A DNA stretch of 64,000 nt from positions 38,635,998 to 38,699,997 of the forward strand of contig OZ038389.1 in assembly GCA_964036045.1 (NCBI GenBank), written 5' to 3'. Positions 9,255-20,058 of this stretch are shown here, in pieces. The position numbers were made by a program, and so were the translations under genes. The stretch is from Eutreptiella sp. 'Long Island Sound 2002' (Eukaryota; Euglenozoa; Euglenophyceae; Eutreptiales; Eutreptiaceae). Position 1 is the first letter of the stretch; each line of letters opens with the position of its first letter. The notes below the pieces were generated by a model. It had not been told where the DNA came from, searched no databases, and saw only the letters and a list, made by a program, of their open reading frames with translations.

Positions 9255-11580
9255 TGAAGCCGGTTCGGACCCCCGTGGCCATCTTGGGGCCACTTGGGGT
9301 GTGTATCTATGTGCCGGCAAGCCGCCATTGGCTGATATCATACTCTCCCATCCACCTGATCTAACCCGATTTGATAGTGTGATAGGTTTGGCCATTCCGG
9401 CTCTGAGCAGCCATATTCAGTACCGAGGCGCCGCCAGCGGAGATTTATATATCAGAATATCAGGAATCAACAGGGTTCTATTATCATAATGTTTCCGTAA
9501 TTTTTCAGCCTTTCGTTCTGATGGTCAATGTATCGGCGACCGTCAGTTGGCTCGCGATATTGCGTTAACCGATTGGTTAACTGTTATTTCCAGATATTTT
9601 GGCGGAAACCCCGATGAAGGGTCAGATTTCATCAGTAAAGGGTTCGTTGCTCCCGCAATTTTCGAAATATGCACTCGAAATTTTATTCTGAATTTTTCGC
9701 GATGTCGAAACCGCAGTTGGTTTGGTCTTCTTAGAGTGGTCATACTCTTTTCCCTATGCCTGAATCAGGTTTCCCTTATACTTGCCACCCATTTGACTTG
9801 GAGATATAAGGGAAACAAAAGTGAATCGTGGGACCACTTTGAAGGGCCAGATCTACGAGCGAGTGTGAGGAAAGAGAATAAGAAAGGTTGCGTTGCAAGC
9901 GCCTTGGTCTCAACTTAATTTAGGAAGCATCAAACGCCTTTGGTGTGTACACATGCCTGGTATAGCAAGGGATAATGGTCAAGAGGGTAGAAAGTGATAT
10001 ATAACTCTTGGACCGTGCAACCGAATATTTTATTGCGACTTTCGAGTGTACCGCATGAGTGTTGGGGTTGCATAGATACTTTCCTTGGGTTCCCACGTAT
10101 TTTTAACGTGAAGTTATGTTCATGGAGGGGCATGGCATACCATGGTGGGAGCCACTTTTGAGGGTATGCGTTATATGCATGGTATGTGCTTCGATATGCT
10201 CACGCCCATGTTATATATCTTCGTGTGGCCGAAGAGATGGGGAGCCACACGTGACAAGGGTTTCGCCCATGTCCCAATTGTGGAATTCAAAGCGCTAGAC
10301 TAAGTCTACCGCATATGTATTGCTCATGGTATGTTTGGCAAGTAGATCCATGAGTGCACTCCCATTTTCATGGGGCATGTAGATACGAGTGGCGAAGGTA
10401 TCTCCATGCGCCCGATTGGGGATCCAAGTGGGGGAATTGTTCGCAAATGGTTCCAATCATTTGTATATTGAACCATGCGCGGATATCATGGGTGAGCATA
10501 GAGATATATTATCATGACAACTTTGTATTTGGACATATTTGCATGTTTTTGACCTCATTTTATGCTCATTTTTGTATTTTATGTGCTGAACTGGTCGGCT
10601 AACAGTAAAGTGCCTAGAGATCTGTGAACTATGGTATGTTCCTTATATGTTGGCGTATGCTTCGGTGTTGTACCTCACCATATGCCGGATCACATGGTCA
10701 CTTTGGCGTGGCACACGAGGCCTCACAAAATTAGGTCTCAAATTCATGAGTTGACTAGGGAAGCATGTCATGTACATAACCGGAGGGGTCTCGGAGCCAA
10801 TGATGGGATATTCTTGGGCATGGACCTTTGGTCTATATAACCCTTGTATATTACTTTCCCGTTTGACACATGCATGGAGCATTTGGGTATTTGCCATATG
10901 CAGTTTTGAGTATATAATTGAATATTGGGCACTATGGTGTGTTTTGCCTGATTTGGTTAGGTTGTGAGGTCACCTTCATGGGGCAGTTCTCCAAGCCCAT
11001 TCGACTCCAAGTCCAACCAAGGTTATGTCAGGGTAGGGCATGGTCCTGAGTGCCACTCTAGGCCATGACATGCCACCTCCCCTATTGGGCTAGGATTTAG
11101 AGGCTTGGGAGTGAACACATTTTTGGGGTTTGTGTAGTGACTTGTGACACATGGCATTCAGCTATCTCATTTGACTTGGTTCAGGGCAATATGTTTGTGA
11201 GTCAAGGGAAGGTCTTGAGTCCAGGGAATGAGGGGTTTATGGCTGTGAATGTGTATGTTTACCTCTTTCCCCAACTTTGCGTTATTTGTGTTCATATGCC
11301 AATTTCAGGGCTTTCCTCTTTGGTGCAATTCTTGTACATGCCCGCCACCGTGGGACGACCGGTGTGCTGAACGGAAGCCCGCAGTGTGGATTGGATTATT
11401 GCTGGATTTGTGGGATCTGGTTGCTGTTCAGGGTTGAAGGAGGATTGTATTTTATTTTCTATATTTTTGGATTTAGAACCCTGGATTTTGATAAATGCAA
11501 TCGTTGATCAGGAGCAAATCGGCAGGGGTTACAGGCGGAAGGGGCACAGCAGGGGCCGGTCCTGGTAGGGACCTTCTTGA
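9255..11580 (+). repeat. 5' LTR of Gyp-1
   Basis: It starts TGAAGCCGGTTCGG and ends GACCTTCTTGA, directly before the primer-binding site. It matches 20059-22403 along its whole length. It lacks a short segment of about 22 nt near 9710 that in the 3' LTR forms a hairpin (GATGTCGAA ... TTCGACATC). No gene is supported inside; small ORFs are shared by both LTRs and are AT-rich chance frames. The LTR would carry the promoter and polyadenylation signal; the exact TATA box is not certain. Confidence 0.88.
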
Positions 11581-11593
11581 TGGTAGCAGAGGC
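11581..11593 (+). other. Primer-binding site of Gyp-1 (initiator Met tRNA)
   Basis: TGGTAGCAGAGGC directly follows the 5' LTR. Its first 12 bases are complementary to the 3' end of animal-type initiator tRNA-Met (CCTCTGCTACCA). This fixes the LTR end and the element orientation. Confidence 0.75.
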
Positions 11594-11701
11594 TTACGTG
11601 CTGCCCCTACCTACCGCCGACCCGGGGACTTGGGCCCTTATGAGCCCTGCCCAAGTACGCCCCGGGTGCGTATTGTGGACTCGGTGGAGACCACGCCGGA
11701 G

Positions 11702-14601
11702 ATGGGAGCCATAGAAGAACCCAGACGTTCAAGAGAATGGCGAACTCCGGAAGTTGAAGCCCGAAGAGAAGTACGACATTCGGGAAGAGGAGGACGTGAC
11801 ATGGAGGACCTGGTCTCCATGTGTGAGCGTCGCTGCCGAAAGGCATGCAACCTCCGCTCCGCCGCGGAGGACTCTGATGAGGCCTGCCATTCAGGCAGCA
11901 GTGGAGGACGGGCCCGGCGCTACCGGAAGCGCGGGTCACCGGAGTCCGCGGCAAGGGACGCCGGGGCTATGGATACGGACCCTAGCCCGGGCAGGCTGTG
12001 GGAATCCGAGGGGCACTCCGAGGGCTATCGGACAGCCCATGAGCAACCCTCGGAGTCGGAGGAGACGGCCAGACCGCCCACAAGGGCGAACACGGCCCCA
12101 GAACCCAGCCTGGAGCACGACGCCGAGGGCTTGGAGAGGCCAGCCAGGGCCTGGACGGCACCTGTGCCCCGGCACACGGGACCAGAGACGGACGCCATAG
12201 GTGATACGCCCATGGGCGATGAGTCTGAGGCGCCGGGAACCGCGGGATGCGCTGGATCAGGCGGAAAGCACGCCGCGTGCCACTGCGAGCACTTGTCCTT
12301 CCTCATGGGCAAGTACCCGAAGATGGGGATGGACGTCATCGTGCACCGCCTGGACAGCCTGGACAACGCGAAGGACGGCCTAGAGACGGACGTCGCCGGG
12401 ATCCTGGATGACCAGTCGGCCGCGGAGAAAGACATGGAGGAGCTGCGAGCGGAACAAGACCGGTACCGGGAGAATCTGGAGCTGGCTCTGGAGAAGCAGC
12501 AGCGAGTGGTGGACAGCCTCCTCCACCTTGTGGAGGACATGTCGGGACGCCTGAAAAGGCTAGAGGAGCTACAGCCCCTCGCCTCGGGTTCGGAGCTCCC
12601 GGCGAAGCCGCGTCCGCGGCAGAGCTGGTGGAGCAGGTTAAGACCCTCAGGAGCGCCATGGATAAACCCATGGGCGGCCCTGCAGAGGCACCATACGCGC
12701 CTCCGCGTGTTGACCCGGGTGCGCTGCCGTTTGTTCCCATGCTCAGCGAATCCACAATGCTCGGGGAACACACGGCACCGGCTGGGTCCATGCGGGAAAG
12801 GCCCGTAACCACGGACCCCAGGAGCCTGACGGTACAGATGTCCCATGCCGCCCAGAATCTACCGATTACGACGAATATGGTAGTTTATGCGGAAGACGAG
12901 ATCCAGAACCAGACCATGCAGGGGCGAACCATGGGAAGCGCCGACGGACATGGTCGAGGCCATCCAAGCGGAAACCTGTGGGCGAAGGACCCCAATACGG
13001 GGATATGGACGGCCGATGGAGCAAGTCCTTCCCGCATTCCAAACCCTAGGGGTTCAGGCCCAACTGGACCGCACTCCATGGAGGAGAGGGATGTACGGAG
13101 AGTGTACTCACACCCCCCGGCCACAGGTGGTATCTGTCTCGGTGGAGTGGTGGCTGGGGACGTCGGAGACGCCATCAGGATTGACGACCTCAGGGGAATC
13201 AAAATCCCCTACTACGATGGCAACCCCTCCAACCTGGATGACTTCATCCTGGATTGGGAGGACTTCGCCGAGGAGGTCGTCGGCGAGATGCGGGGAGCGC
13301 CGCGGGACAAGTGGGTATGTCGGACATTCCCACACCGGCTGGCGCAGGACCTGAAGGAGGAGCTGCGGGATCAGATCCGGAAAGGACTGATCAGGACGGA
13401 GCAGGCCTGCCTCCAGTCGTTGGAGGATGAGGAGCGGGTGGACGCTCCGAACCAGAAGCTGGAGGACTTGTGGTGCATCCCGCTGCCGCTGGACCGCGGT
13501 GAGTTGCGGGTCCGGGAGTGGAACCGGTATCTGCGGAAGTACCGTAGATGCCTCAAGCTGGTGGAGGACTGGAACGAGGCCAGCGAGATCCGCCACTTGC
13601 TGAAGGACGTCCTCCCCGGCAACTGGAAGAGGAGAGTGGAGGACGAGGAGAAGAAGGGAGCGAAGAAGCACGTGGCGGTGAGGATCATGGCGGCGGAGGA
13701 TACCCATGCGGGTATCATGGAGTTCTTCAGGAGGAACCTGGGCGAGCCCAACCGGATGTTTGGACTGAAGAACGCCGTGTACGTGGAGGTATTTGGAGAC
13801 TCCATGGGGCAAAGATTGCTGCGCCTCTACAACGTGGAGTGGAGGCGCGGGGAGCCGTTGAGGATGCAGGTCATCTTCGCCCGCATGAGCCTGGACGAGA
13901 TCGTGAAGTACATCACCGTGGAGTTGAAGCTCAACGCGAAGAACGAGGCCCACGTGCAGGATCGACATGGTCATGGACAACGAGGCCACCGAGAAGACCG
14001 CCATCATCGGGTGATCCAGGAGGACACGGCCAACTCCGCGGAGGATGGTAGTGGAAGTGGCCAAGACCACTGGTCCCGGGAGGATCACGAGGAGGCCCAT
14101 TTCTTCGCGTTTGTGGCGCACAACGTGAGGAACAATGGGCAGGATCGGTCCAGATGGAGCCGGGTGGGACCAAGGGGCAAAGAGCCAAGGAGGATCGGGA
14201 ACCCACCGCTCTCGTTCCGAGAGTACAGGTCTCAGCACGACGGGTGCTGGGTCTGTTATGGCAAGGGAAACAACCATGCACACGACCACCGCCAGTGCAA
14301 GGTGTATGAGGCGGACAAGAAGGCCTACTTCGCCGCCCACCCCGAGAAGAAGCCCAAGGAGCAGCGGATTTCCGATTGGAAGGCGAAGGGCGGAGACGGG
14401 GGAAAAGGCCAAGGCAAAGGGCAAGGAAAAGGCGGAGGAAGAGGCTATGGTGGTGGACCTGGCCAAGACCGACGAGTGAGGTCGATCGAGGAGGTTGCTG
14501 AGGATATGTTGAGGACATTGGAGGAACTCAAAGCCCAGCAACGTGGTGGACAAAGTCCTGGCAGATCGCAGCCAGAAGGGGCTGCAGGAAGCCAAGTCTA
14601 G
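11702..14601 (+). pseudogene. gag: Gyp-1 gag polyprotein (frameshifted)
   Basis: The first part reads in frame 2 to about 12590: an acidic/Arg-rich N-terminus, a Cys/His patch (AACHCEHLSF), and a coiled coil (DMEELRAEQDRYRENLELAL). It then moves to frame 1 (AELVEQVKTLRSAMDK) up to TAG at 14599-14601. The capsid-like region follows at about 13190-13950 (IPYYDGNPSNLDDFILDWED, PGNWKRRVEDEEKKG), typical of retrotransposon gag. A zinc-knuckle-like motif (CWVCYGKGNNHAHDHRQC) lies near 14245-14300, before a Gly/Lys-rich basic tail. The true start codon is uncertain; one frameshift near 12590 breaks the ORF. Gag would form the particle and bind element RNA. Confidence 0.75.
14599..14601 (+). other. 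In-frame UAG between gag and pro-pol of Gyp-1
   Basis: GTC-TAG-AGG-AGC-CCC. The frame is open on both sides (gag before; protease continues without shift from 14602). Gyp-2 has TAG-CGG-AGC-CCC at the same place. This fits stop-codon readthrough of the gammaretrovirus type, though readthrough itself is inferred. Confidence 0.55.
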
Positions 14602-15903
14602 AGGAGCCCCCACGGGAGTGGGACCTCGGAGGTCTCTCCTCCGGAAATCAGTGGAATCCCAGAGAAAGCGAAGGCACATCGGGTGCCGAAGAAGGCTCCG
14701 GAAGAGCCAAAACCACTGAGTTTCGCCACTCCCAACCCCTGGAGCGCCCTGCCAAGGGAGATACATGTGGGTACGGGACATGGCAAGAAGGAAGGAGCGA
14801 CCACGGAGAGCCCCGTGGACGGGCAAGACCATCCCAGGATCTACACCATCCGTGACCATACCCTTGAAGTCCTGATGCACCCGGACGTGCTAGAGTTGCA
14901 TGCCGTGAGAGTCGTCCATACACCTCATGGCGACGAGCGGCAGTTGCACTTGAAAGTGCGAGTACGGTGCGGACGAGAGGAGAAGGTGGTGGATGTGTTG
15001 GTGGATACGGGTGCCCAGGTGAGCCTGGTCCGGAGAGGGTTGTTCAAGGACGAATTTCTGCAGCCCAGCCGGAGACCGGGCCGCCTGAAGGTCGCCAACG
15101 GAGAGATTATGGGTGGTGGCACCCATGAGGCCACTATCAGTATGGAATTCTGGGAGCATGAGCGCTTGAACCGCCCTGATCAGGCGAAGAGAAGCACTCT
15201 ATCCGGGAACTTCTACGTGGCCGACATTACAGATTGGGATATGATCATGGGGTATGACTTCATGGTGGCAAACGCCATTGGAGCCCTTCCCCATCGTGCA
15301 ACGCTGGTCCGGGAGGATGATGAATGCCTCAGATGGCTGTCCACGGATTATGCATGCGGATCATCCCAATGGAATGCTGAGGAAGAGGATCGGATCGTCC
15401 GAGCGGTGCAAGCTGTGGGTGCCAAGTCCAGAGGAGACCGCGGAGTTCAGCTCACGGAGTATGGAATGGCGCCGCAGGTGTATGCCAGGATGATCCAGAC
15501 GCTGGGAGCCGAAGCGCCCGAGACGGACGTCTTCGCTTCCCGGGATCCCCCACTTCTGCGGAAGTGTAGGAGACATTGGGATCGAGGAGACTCAGCCTGG
15601 CACAGGCATTGGGGTTTGAAGGAGTGGGGACCCATGAATTGGCATGGCTCCCTGGACAATACCAGACGTACGGTGGAGAAGATCATCGCGGATAGGGCGA
15701 AGGGGATCCTGGTCATAACCGGCATAGGATCCACCCCATGTCTGCTGGAGGGTCTCAAGTCGACGCTGGACTCCATCACTCTGAACGAGATGTCATTCGG
15801 GCCAGAGGAGGAGCTGTTCATCGACGCCAAGGGTGTATCAATGCCCTCCCCGGGTCAAGCGTGGGGTACCAAGGCTTTCCTGGTGGATGGGGCGCAAGCC
15901 TAG
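14602..15903 (+). CDS. pro: Gyp-1 aspartic protease region of pol
   Basis: Open in the gag frame from the readthrough TAG; the first ATG-type start is at 14683. The retroviral-type aspartic protease signature is VDVLVDTGAQVSLVRRGL near 14985-15040, preceded by a beta-rich stretch (LHLKVRVRCGREEKVVDVLV). A downstream region (DWDMIMGYDFMVANAIGALP) corresponds to the second half of the protease. A linker with a region like VFASRDPPLLRKCRRHWDRG follows; Gyp-2 has a matching linker. It ends at TAG 15901-15903, where Gyp-2 has a sense codon (apparently Gln), so this stop is best read as a nonsense mutation. The enzyme would cleave Gag-Pol. Confidence 0.8.
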   Translation, partial: RSPHGSGTSEVSPPEISGIPEKAKAHRVPKKAPEEPKPLSFATPNPWSALPREIHVGTGHGKKEGATTESPVDGQDHPRIYTIRDHTLEVLMHPDVLELHAVRVVHTPHGDERQLHLKVRVRCGREEKVVDVLVDTGAQVSLVRRGLFKDEFLQPSRRPGRLKVANGEIMGGGTHEATISMEFWEHERLNRPDQAKRSTLSGNFYVADITDWDMIMGYDFMVANAIGALPHRATLVREDDECLRWLSTDYACGSSQWNAEEEDRIVRAVQAVGAKSRGDRGVQLTEYGMAPQVYARMIQTLGAEAPETDVFASRDPPLLRKCRRHWDRGDSAWHRHWGLKEWGPMNWHGSLDNTRRTVEKIIADRAKGILVITGIGSTPCLLEGLKSTLDSITLNEMSFGPEEELFIDAKGVSMPSPGQAWGTKAFLVDGAQA

Positions 15904-17145
15904 CCCACGGGTGATGAAGCATTCATCCGTAGGGTGGAGGCGGTGCCCATGAAGGTCATGTTTGAGCCCAAGGAGGGGACGGATCAGCCAATCGATGGCA
16001 TTGACGTCCTGTCCCATGCCGAGATCGACAACGTCGTCAACTACATGCGGATGGGGATGCACGACCGTGTGGCAGCCAAGAAGAGGCGGGCCATGGTCAC
16101 ATCTCCGCATTGGTGGGATGACAAGATGTTGGTCACCGGCAAGTACGAGAAGGATGAGTTCGTGGCGAGGGTCATGGATCACATCGCGGACCAATATGAT
16201 GGTCCGGTTGGGTCGGACCCGCCGACATGGGGTTTTCGAAGAGTGGGAACTGATAGCGACGAGCACCAGCCCGAGGCCGCAAATTTTCGAAGATTATCGG
16301 TGGGAATCGCGATCCACGACGATGAAGACGGCATATCGGACGAGGAGAAGTCGGAATCGGACCCAGAAGAGGCCTATACCGCAGTGCGTTCGGTTGTATC
16401 TATACCGAAGCAAGCGGCGGAAGAGGCCCAGGAGAATCCGAAGGTCGCCGAGCTGAAGGAGAGGCTGATCAAGGCCTATCCGCGGCTATTCAGTGGCGTC
16501 GCCAACAAGAACCCTCCAGATCGTGGGAGGTTTGGAACAGCGAAGATCAAGCTGAAGCCGAACCCCAAGATCTATCGTCATCGGGAGTACCAACTTCAGG
16601 GCGATCGGGCCGAGGCCATGAAGAAGCTGTTGGCCGAGTTCATTGAGCGGGGATGGATCGAACCCTCCGACAGTGAGTGGGCCAGCCCAGCCTTCATCGT
16701 GCCCAAGAAGGAGAAGGGCGAGTGGAGGTTGCTGGTTGATTACAGAGGTTTGAACGAGCAGACGAAGCACGACTCATACTCGCTTCCCCTGATCGACTCC
16801 ATCCTCCAAAAGCAACAGAAAAATCGGATTTTCACGGTGTTAGACCTGAAACATGGCTATCACCAGATGCCGCTACACCCGGACTCCAAGCCCTGCACAG
16901 AATGTCGACGCCGCTGGGGCCCATGCAGTGGAAAGTGGTGCCTATGGGCGCCAAGTATGGCAACGCCGCTTTCCAGCGCATGATGGAGGACCTACTCGGT
17001 CCAGTCCGGGATTGTGCCGATCCCTTCGTGGATGACATCATCATCGGGTCCGGCACGGAGAACATGACTGAGGACGAGCTCATCGATGCGCATGAGAAGG
17101 ATCTGCGCCGAGTGCTCAGTGAGCTGGACAACACAACATGGTGTG
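15904..17145 (+). pseudogene. Gyp-1 reverse transcriptase (three frameshifts)
   Basis: Reads in the pro frame to about 16905 (FGTAKIKLKPNPKIYRHREY, EWASPAFIVPKKEKGEWRLL, VDYRGLNEQTKHDSYSLPLI, FTVLDLKHGYHQMPLHPDSK). It then shifts to another frame (MSTPLGPMQWKVVPMGAKYG, with the catalytic box FVDDIIIGSG near 17025) until about 17135. After that come a third frame (MVCKPTKASLFAKEVEFAGH) and finally the RNase H frame. All fragments are collinear with Gyp-2 RT. Known: Ty3-type RTs copy element RNA in the particle. This copy cannot make an uninterrupted RT. Confidence 0.8.
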
Positions 17146-19665
17146 CAAGCCCACCAAAGCCTCACTCTTCGCGAAGGAAGTGGAGTTCGCAGGTCACGTG
17201 GTTGGTCACGGGCAACGCCGTCCCATGCCTGGGAGCTGGCGTCCCTGCACCACTGGGAGAAGCTCCAGACCATCAGCGAACTCCGATCCTTCATGGGGTT
17301 CTGCAACTACTATTCGGGCTATGTCAGAATGTATGTAGAACTGTCGGGGCCGCTGCACAAGATGCTGCAAGTGGGCAAGTTCGATGGCCGGAAGGGGAGC
17401 AAGAAGAAGCTTGCCTGGACCCCTGAGGCTGAGGATGCGTTCAACCGCCTGAAGGAGCGACTCCTGGGGCAGTTGGGGCTGTTCCTGGTGGACCCGGACA
17501 AGGGATTCGTGCTACGGACAGACGCCCCGGACTATGCCATGGGGGCAGTCCTCGAGCAGGTCCGGGACGACGGGACTCATGTTCCCGTGGCGTTTTGGAG
17601 CAGGATCCTGGCCGAGGGCCAACGCCGAACATGGACCGCGAGGAAGAAGGAGACATACGCCATTGTATGTGCGCTCAGGAAGTGGGCTGGCCACATCGGA
17701 CTGCAGCCGGTGGTGGTTTGCACGGACCACCAGTCCCTACAGAGCTGGCACAAGGAGCATGTCGACACCCCCTCAGGACAAGCGGCTAGGAGGGCCCGAT
17801 GGCACGAGACGTTCGCCAAGTTCGACCTCAGCGTCGTGTACGTCCCGGGGAAGGACAACACTGTGGCAGATTGCGTCAGTCGCTGGGCCTACCCCGCGGG
17901 CAAGGCGTGGATGGACATATCCAGCCATGGCGACGCCGAGGAGACCAAGGAGGCCAAGCGCATCATCGAGATGGAGAAGGCCATGGAGCAAGAGGGGGTC
18001 AAGTGTTTTGTGGTGATGTCAAACCGTACAGACCTGGCCAAGTTCCGGGGCGCCCGAGTCCAGGCTATTCGAGAGGAAACCCTCGAGCAATGGATGGTGG
18101 CCCCTGTAGAGCTAGTCAGGTCGGTGCTCACAGAGAACTGGTCGGATGACTATGCGGTATCGGAGCACTGGAGCAAGTACTGGAACGCCGTGAGCGCCCC
18201 GTCGGACGATGAATGGCCGGAGGGCTTGGCCGAGGATGGGGACACGTTGTTCCTCAAGGACAAGCTGCTGGTGCCCGAGAACCAAGTGGAGGAGCTCATT
18301 GACCATTGGCACAACGCCCAGCTCATGCACCCTGGCCGAGACAAGATGCAGCAGGACCTCGAGTGGCGATTCAAGTTCCCTCCGGGGTACTACGCCATCC
18401 TGGATAGGTACTGCAGCGACTGTGCCGTGTGTCGGGCCACGAAGAGCCCCAACCACTCCACAGCGGGCAACCCGGTGTATACGGCTATACCGGAGGCCCC
18501 TATGCGGTCCGTGGCCATGGATGTATTCGCCATGCCCGAGGTCACCGTGCAAGGAGAGACCTACGACTGTGTCATCCTAGCGGTGGATAGGCACAGCGGG
18601 TATATCGTGGCGGTCCCGGGCAAGAAGTCCAAGAAAAAGGACAAGAAGGACAAGCATGGAGTGGGGCTGCAGGCCAAGACCGTCGCTAATGCCATGATCA
18701 GGCATTGGCTGACAATTTTCGATGTCCCAGCTGTCATCTGCAGCGATCGGGGCAGTCAATTCGTGGGGACGTGGTTCAAGACGATGTGCAAGCAGATGGG
18801 GATTCGACACGCCAAGACCGTGGCATACCACAGTCGGTCGAATGGCTGGGCTGAGGTGGCCGGGCGGCAGATGTTCGAGAAGTTCCGCCAGCTGCACATC
18901 GACGAACCGGGCCGGAACTGGTACAATTCGCTGTGGAGGGTGCTCCAAGCGTATCACGACCTTCCGGGGCCCACTGGACTGTCGCCCCATCGCATCCTGT
19001 TCCTACGGGATCGAGTGTCACGCACTCTCCCGTGGTTGAACCATGGCAAAGTGGCCCGGGATGCGAACGCCATGATGGCTGAGGCGGACGACACGGCGGC
19101 CAAGGTGTGCAAGGCACTTCAGGACGAGCATGACAAGAGGGCCAAGTACTTCAAGCAGGGAAAAGTCCAGAAGTATGCTCTCCAAGACACCGTGTGGGTG
19201 GAGCGGCACCACAAGGATGTCCTGTCCAGGCATCGGCAGGCGTCTTGGTATGTGCCGGGGGTAATCGTGCGGAAGGTCGGGCAGGATGTGTATGCGGTTC
19301 GTTTGGGGGATAACAAGATCCTGGACCGTGACCATACCCAGCTTCGTGCCCGAGCACCAGACCCCAGCGGACGTCCCGTCACCTTCGAGTTCACGGCCGG
19401 CGATGTAGACTCGGACGACGAGGGTGAGGACGACGACTTCACCGCTGAAAAGATCCTGGCGGACAAGCCGGACCCGGGGACGCCTGGGGGTAGGCTTTAT
19501 AAAGTCCGTTGGAAGGGATTCGCCGCGTCCAGAGATTCCCGGGAGCCTCCGAGCAGTTTTGTGCCGAGGTATACCACGGTCTGGATGGACTACCTGAAGA
19601 AAAAGAATATTTCTTTGGATGTCAAGGACGTATTGGTCCATTTGGTGGCTGCAGTAGCACCGTAA
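17146..19665 (+). CDS. Gyp-1 RNase H, integrase and chromodomain
   Basis: A long intact stretch. It carries the RT connection (FMGFCNYYSGYVRMYVELSG), RNase H (FVLRTDAPDYAMGAVLEQ; FWSRILAEGQRRTWTARKKE; CTDHQSLQSWHKEHVDTP) and a zinc-binding HHCC integrase start (HWHNAQLMHPGRD ... CSDCAVCRA). The integrase core has Asp in AMDVFAMPE, Asp in ICSDRGSQFVG and Glu in NGWAEVAGRQ. A C-terminal chromodomain at about 19435-19600 (FTAEKILADKPDP ... LYKVRWKGF) marks the chromovirus lineage and would guide insertion through histone marks. The usual Trp after DS in the chromodomain reads Arg (ASRDSREPPS), versus SHDTWEPVSS in Gyp-2. The stop is TAA at 19663-19665. Confidence 0.9.
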   Translation, partial: QAHQSLTLREGSGVRRSRGWSRATPSHAWELASLHHWEKLQTISELRSFMGFCNYYSGYVRMYVELSGPLHKMLQVGKFDGRKGSKKKLAWTPEAEDAFNRLKERLLGQLGLFLVDPDKGFVLRTDAPDYAMGAVLEQVRDDGTHVPVAFWSRILAEGQRRTWTARKKETYAIVCALRKWAGHIGLQPVVVCTDHQSLQSWHKEHVDTPSGQAARRARWHETFAKFDLSVVYVPGKDNTVADCVSRWAYPAGKAWMDISSHGDAEETKEAKRIIEMEKAMEQEGVKCFVVMSNRTDLAKFRGARVQAIREETLEQWMVAPVELVRSVLTENWSDDYAVSEHWSKYWNAVSAPSDDEWPEGLAEDGDTLFLKDKLLVPENQVEELIDHWHNAQLMHPGRDKMQQDLEWRFKFPPGYYAILDRYCSDCAVCRATKSPNHSTAGNPVYTAIPEAPMRSVAMDVFAMPEVTVQGETYDCVILAVDRHSGYIVAVPGKKSKKKDKKDKHGVGLQAKTVANAMIRHWLTIFDVPAVICSDRGSQFVGTWFKTMCKQMGIRHAKTVAYHSRSNGWAEVAGRQMFEKFRQLHIDEPGRNWYNSLWRVLQAYHDLPGPTGLSPHRILFLRDRVSRTLPWLNHGKVARDANAMMAEADDTAAKVCKALQDEHDKRAKYFKQGKVQKYALQDTVWVERHHKDVLSRHRQASWYVPGVIVRKVGQDVYAVRLGDNKILDRDHTQLRARAPDPSGRPVTFEFTAGDVDSDDEGEDDDFTAEKILADKPDPGTPGGRLYKVRWKGFAASRDSREPPSSFVPRYTTVWMDYLKKKNISLDVKDVLVHLVAAVAP

Positions 19666-20058
19666 TGGATTCCCCTTGGCATTTTTGTTTGTTTCTGTGC
19701 TTGGGAGACGGATGAGGGCGTTCATCCGGGGATTTTTCGGCCTTGAGTGGCCATATACCCCCTTCACTCGATCTCCACATATATATTTTACTGTGGTATA
19801 CTTATTTAGGTCGACCGACGACGTTTCTCTATCTTTGATCCCCTTGGTCCATGTTGTAGATCAAGGGGAGACCGGATATGGCGTAGGGCACCGATTATCA
19901 GTGTCCTCAGCCCTTCCATGGGGCGTGGGGGACGCCTACGACGTGTGTGGGGCCTCCATGTGTCCCTGGGACATGGAGGGGGGGGTCGGAGCCCATTGGG
20001 GTCCTCCCGTCCTCTCTTCAATGACTTCCGAGCGGTAACAACGCTCTGAGAAGGGGGG
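19666..20058 (+). other. Gyp-1 3' untranslated region with polypurine tract
   Basis: No coding sequence supported. It contains a palindrome-prone GC-rich section (about 19915-20030) and ends in GAGAAGGGGGG at 20048-20058, right against the 3' LTR. That is the expected plus-strand primer (polypurine tract). Confidence 0.75.

Noticed and set aside
13108-14880. 590-codon open frame on the minus strand opposite Gyp-1 gag
   Set aside because: Leu/Val/His-rich antisense shadow of the gag/pro coding strand, with no motif of its own; the plus strand holds the known gag and protease motifs.
15901-15903. Second in-frame TAG in Gyp-1 as a second readthrough site or as a reassigned codon
   Set aside because: Gyp-2 has a sense codon (Gln-like) here and an uninterrupted ORF, so a simple CAG to TAG mutation is more likely. 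TAG also ends other frames normally.
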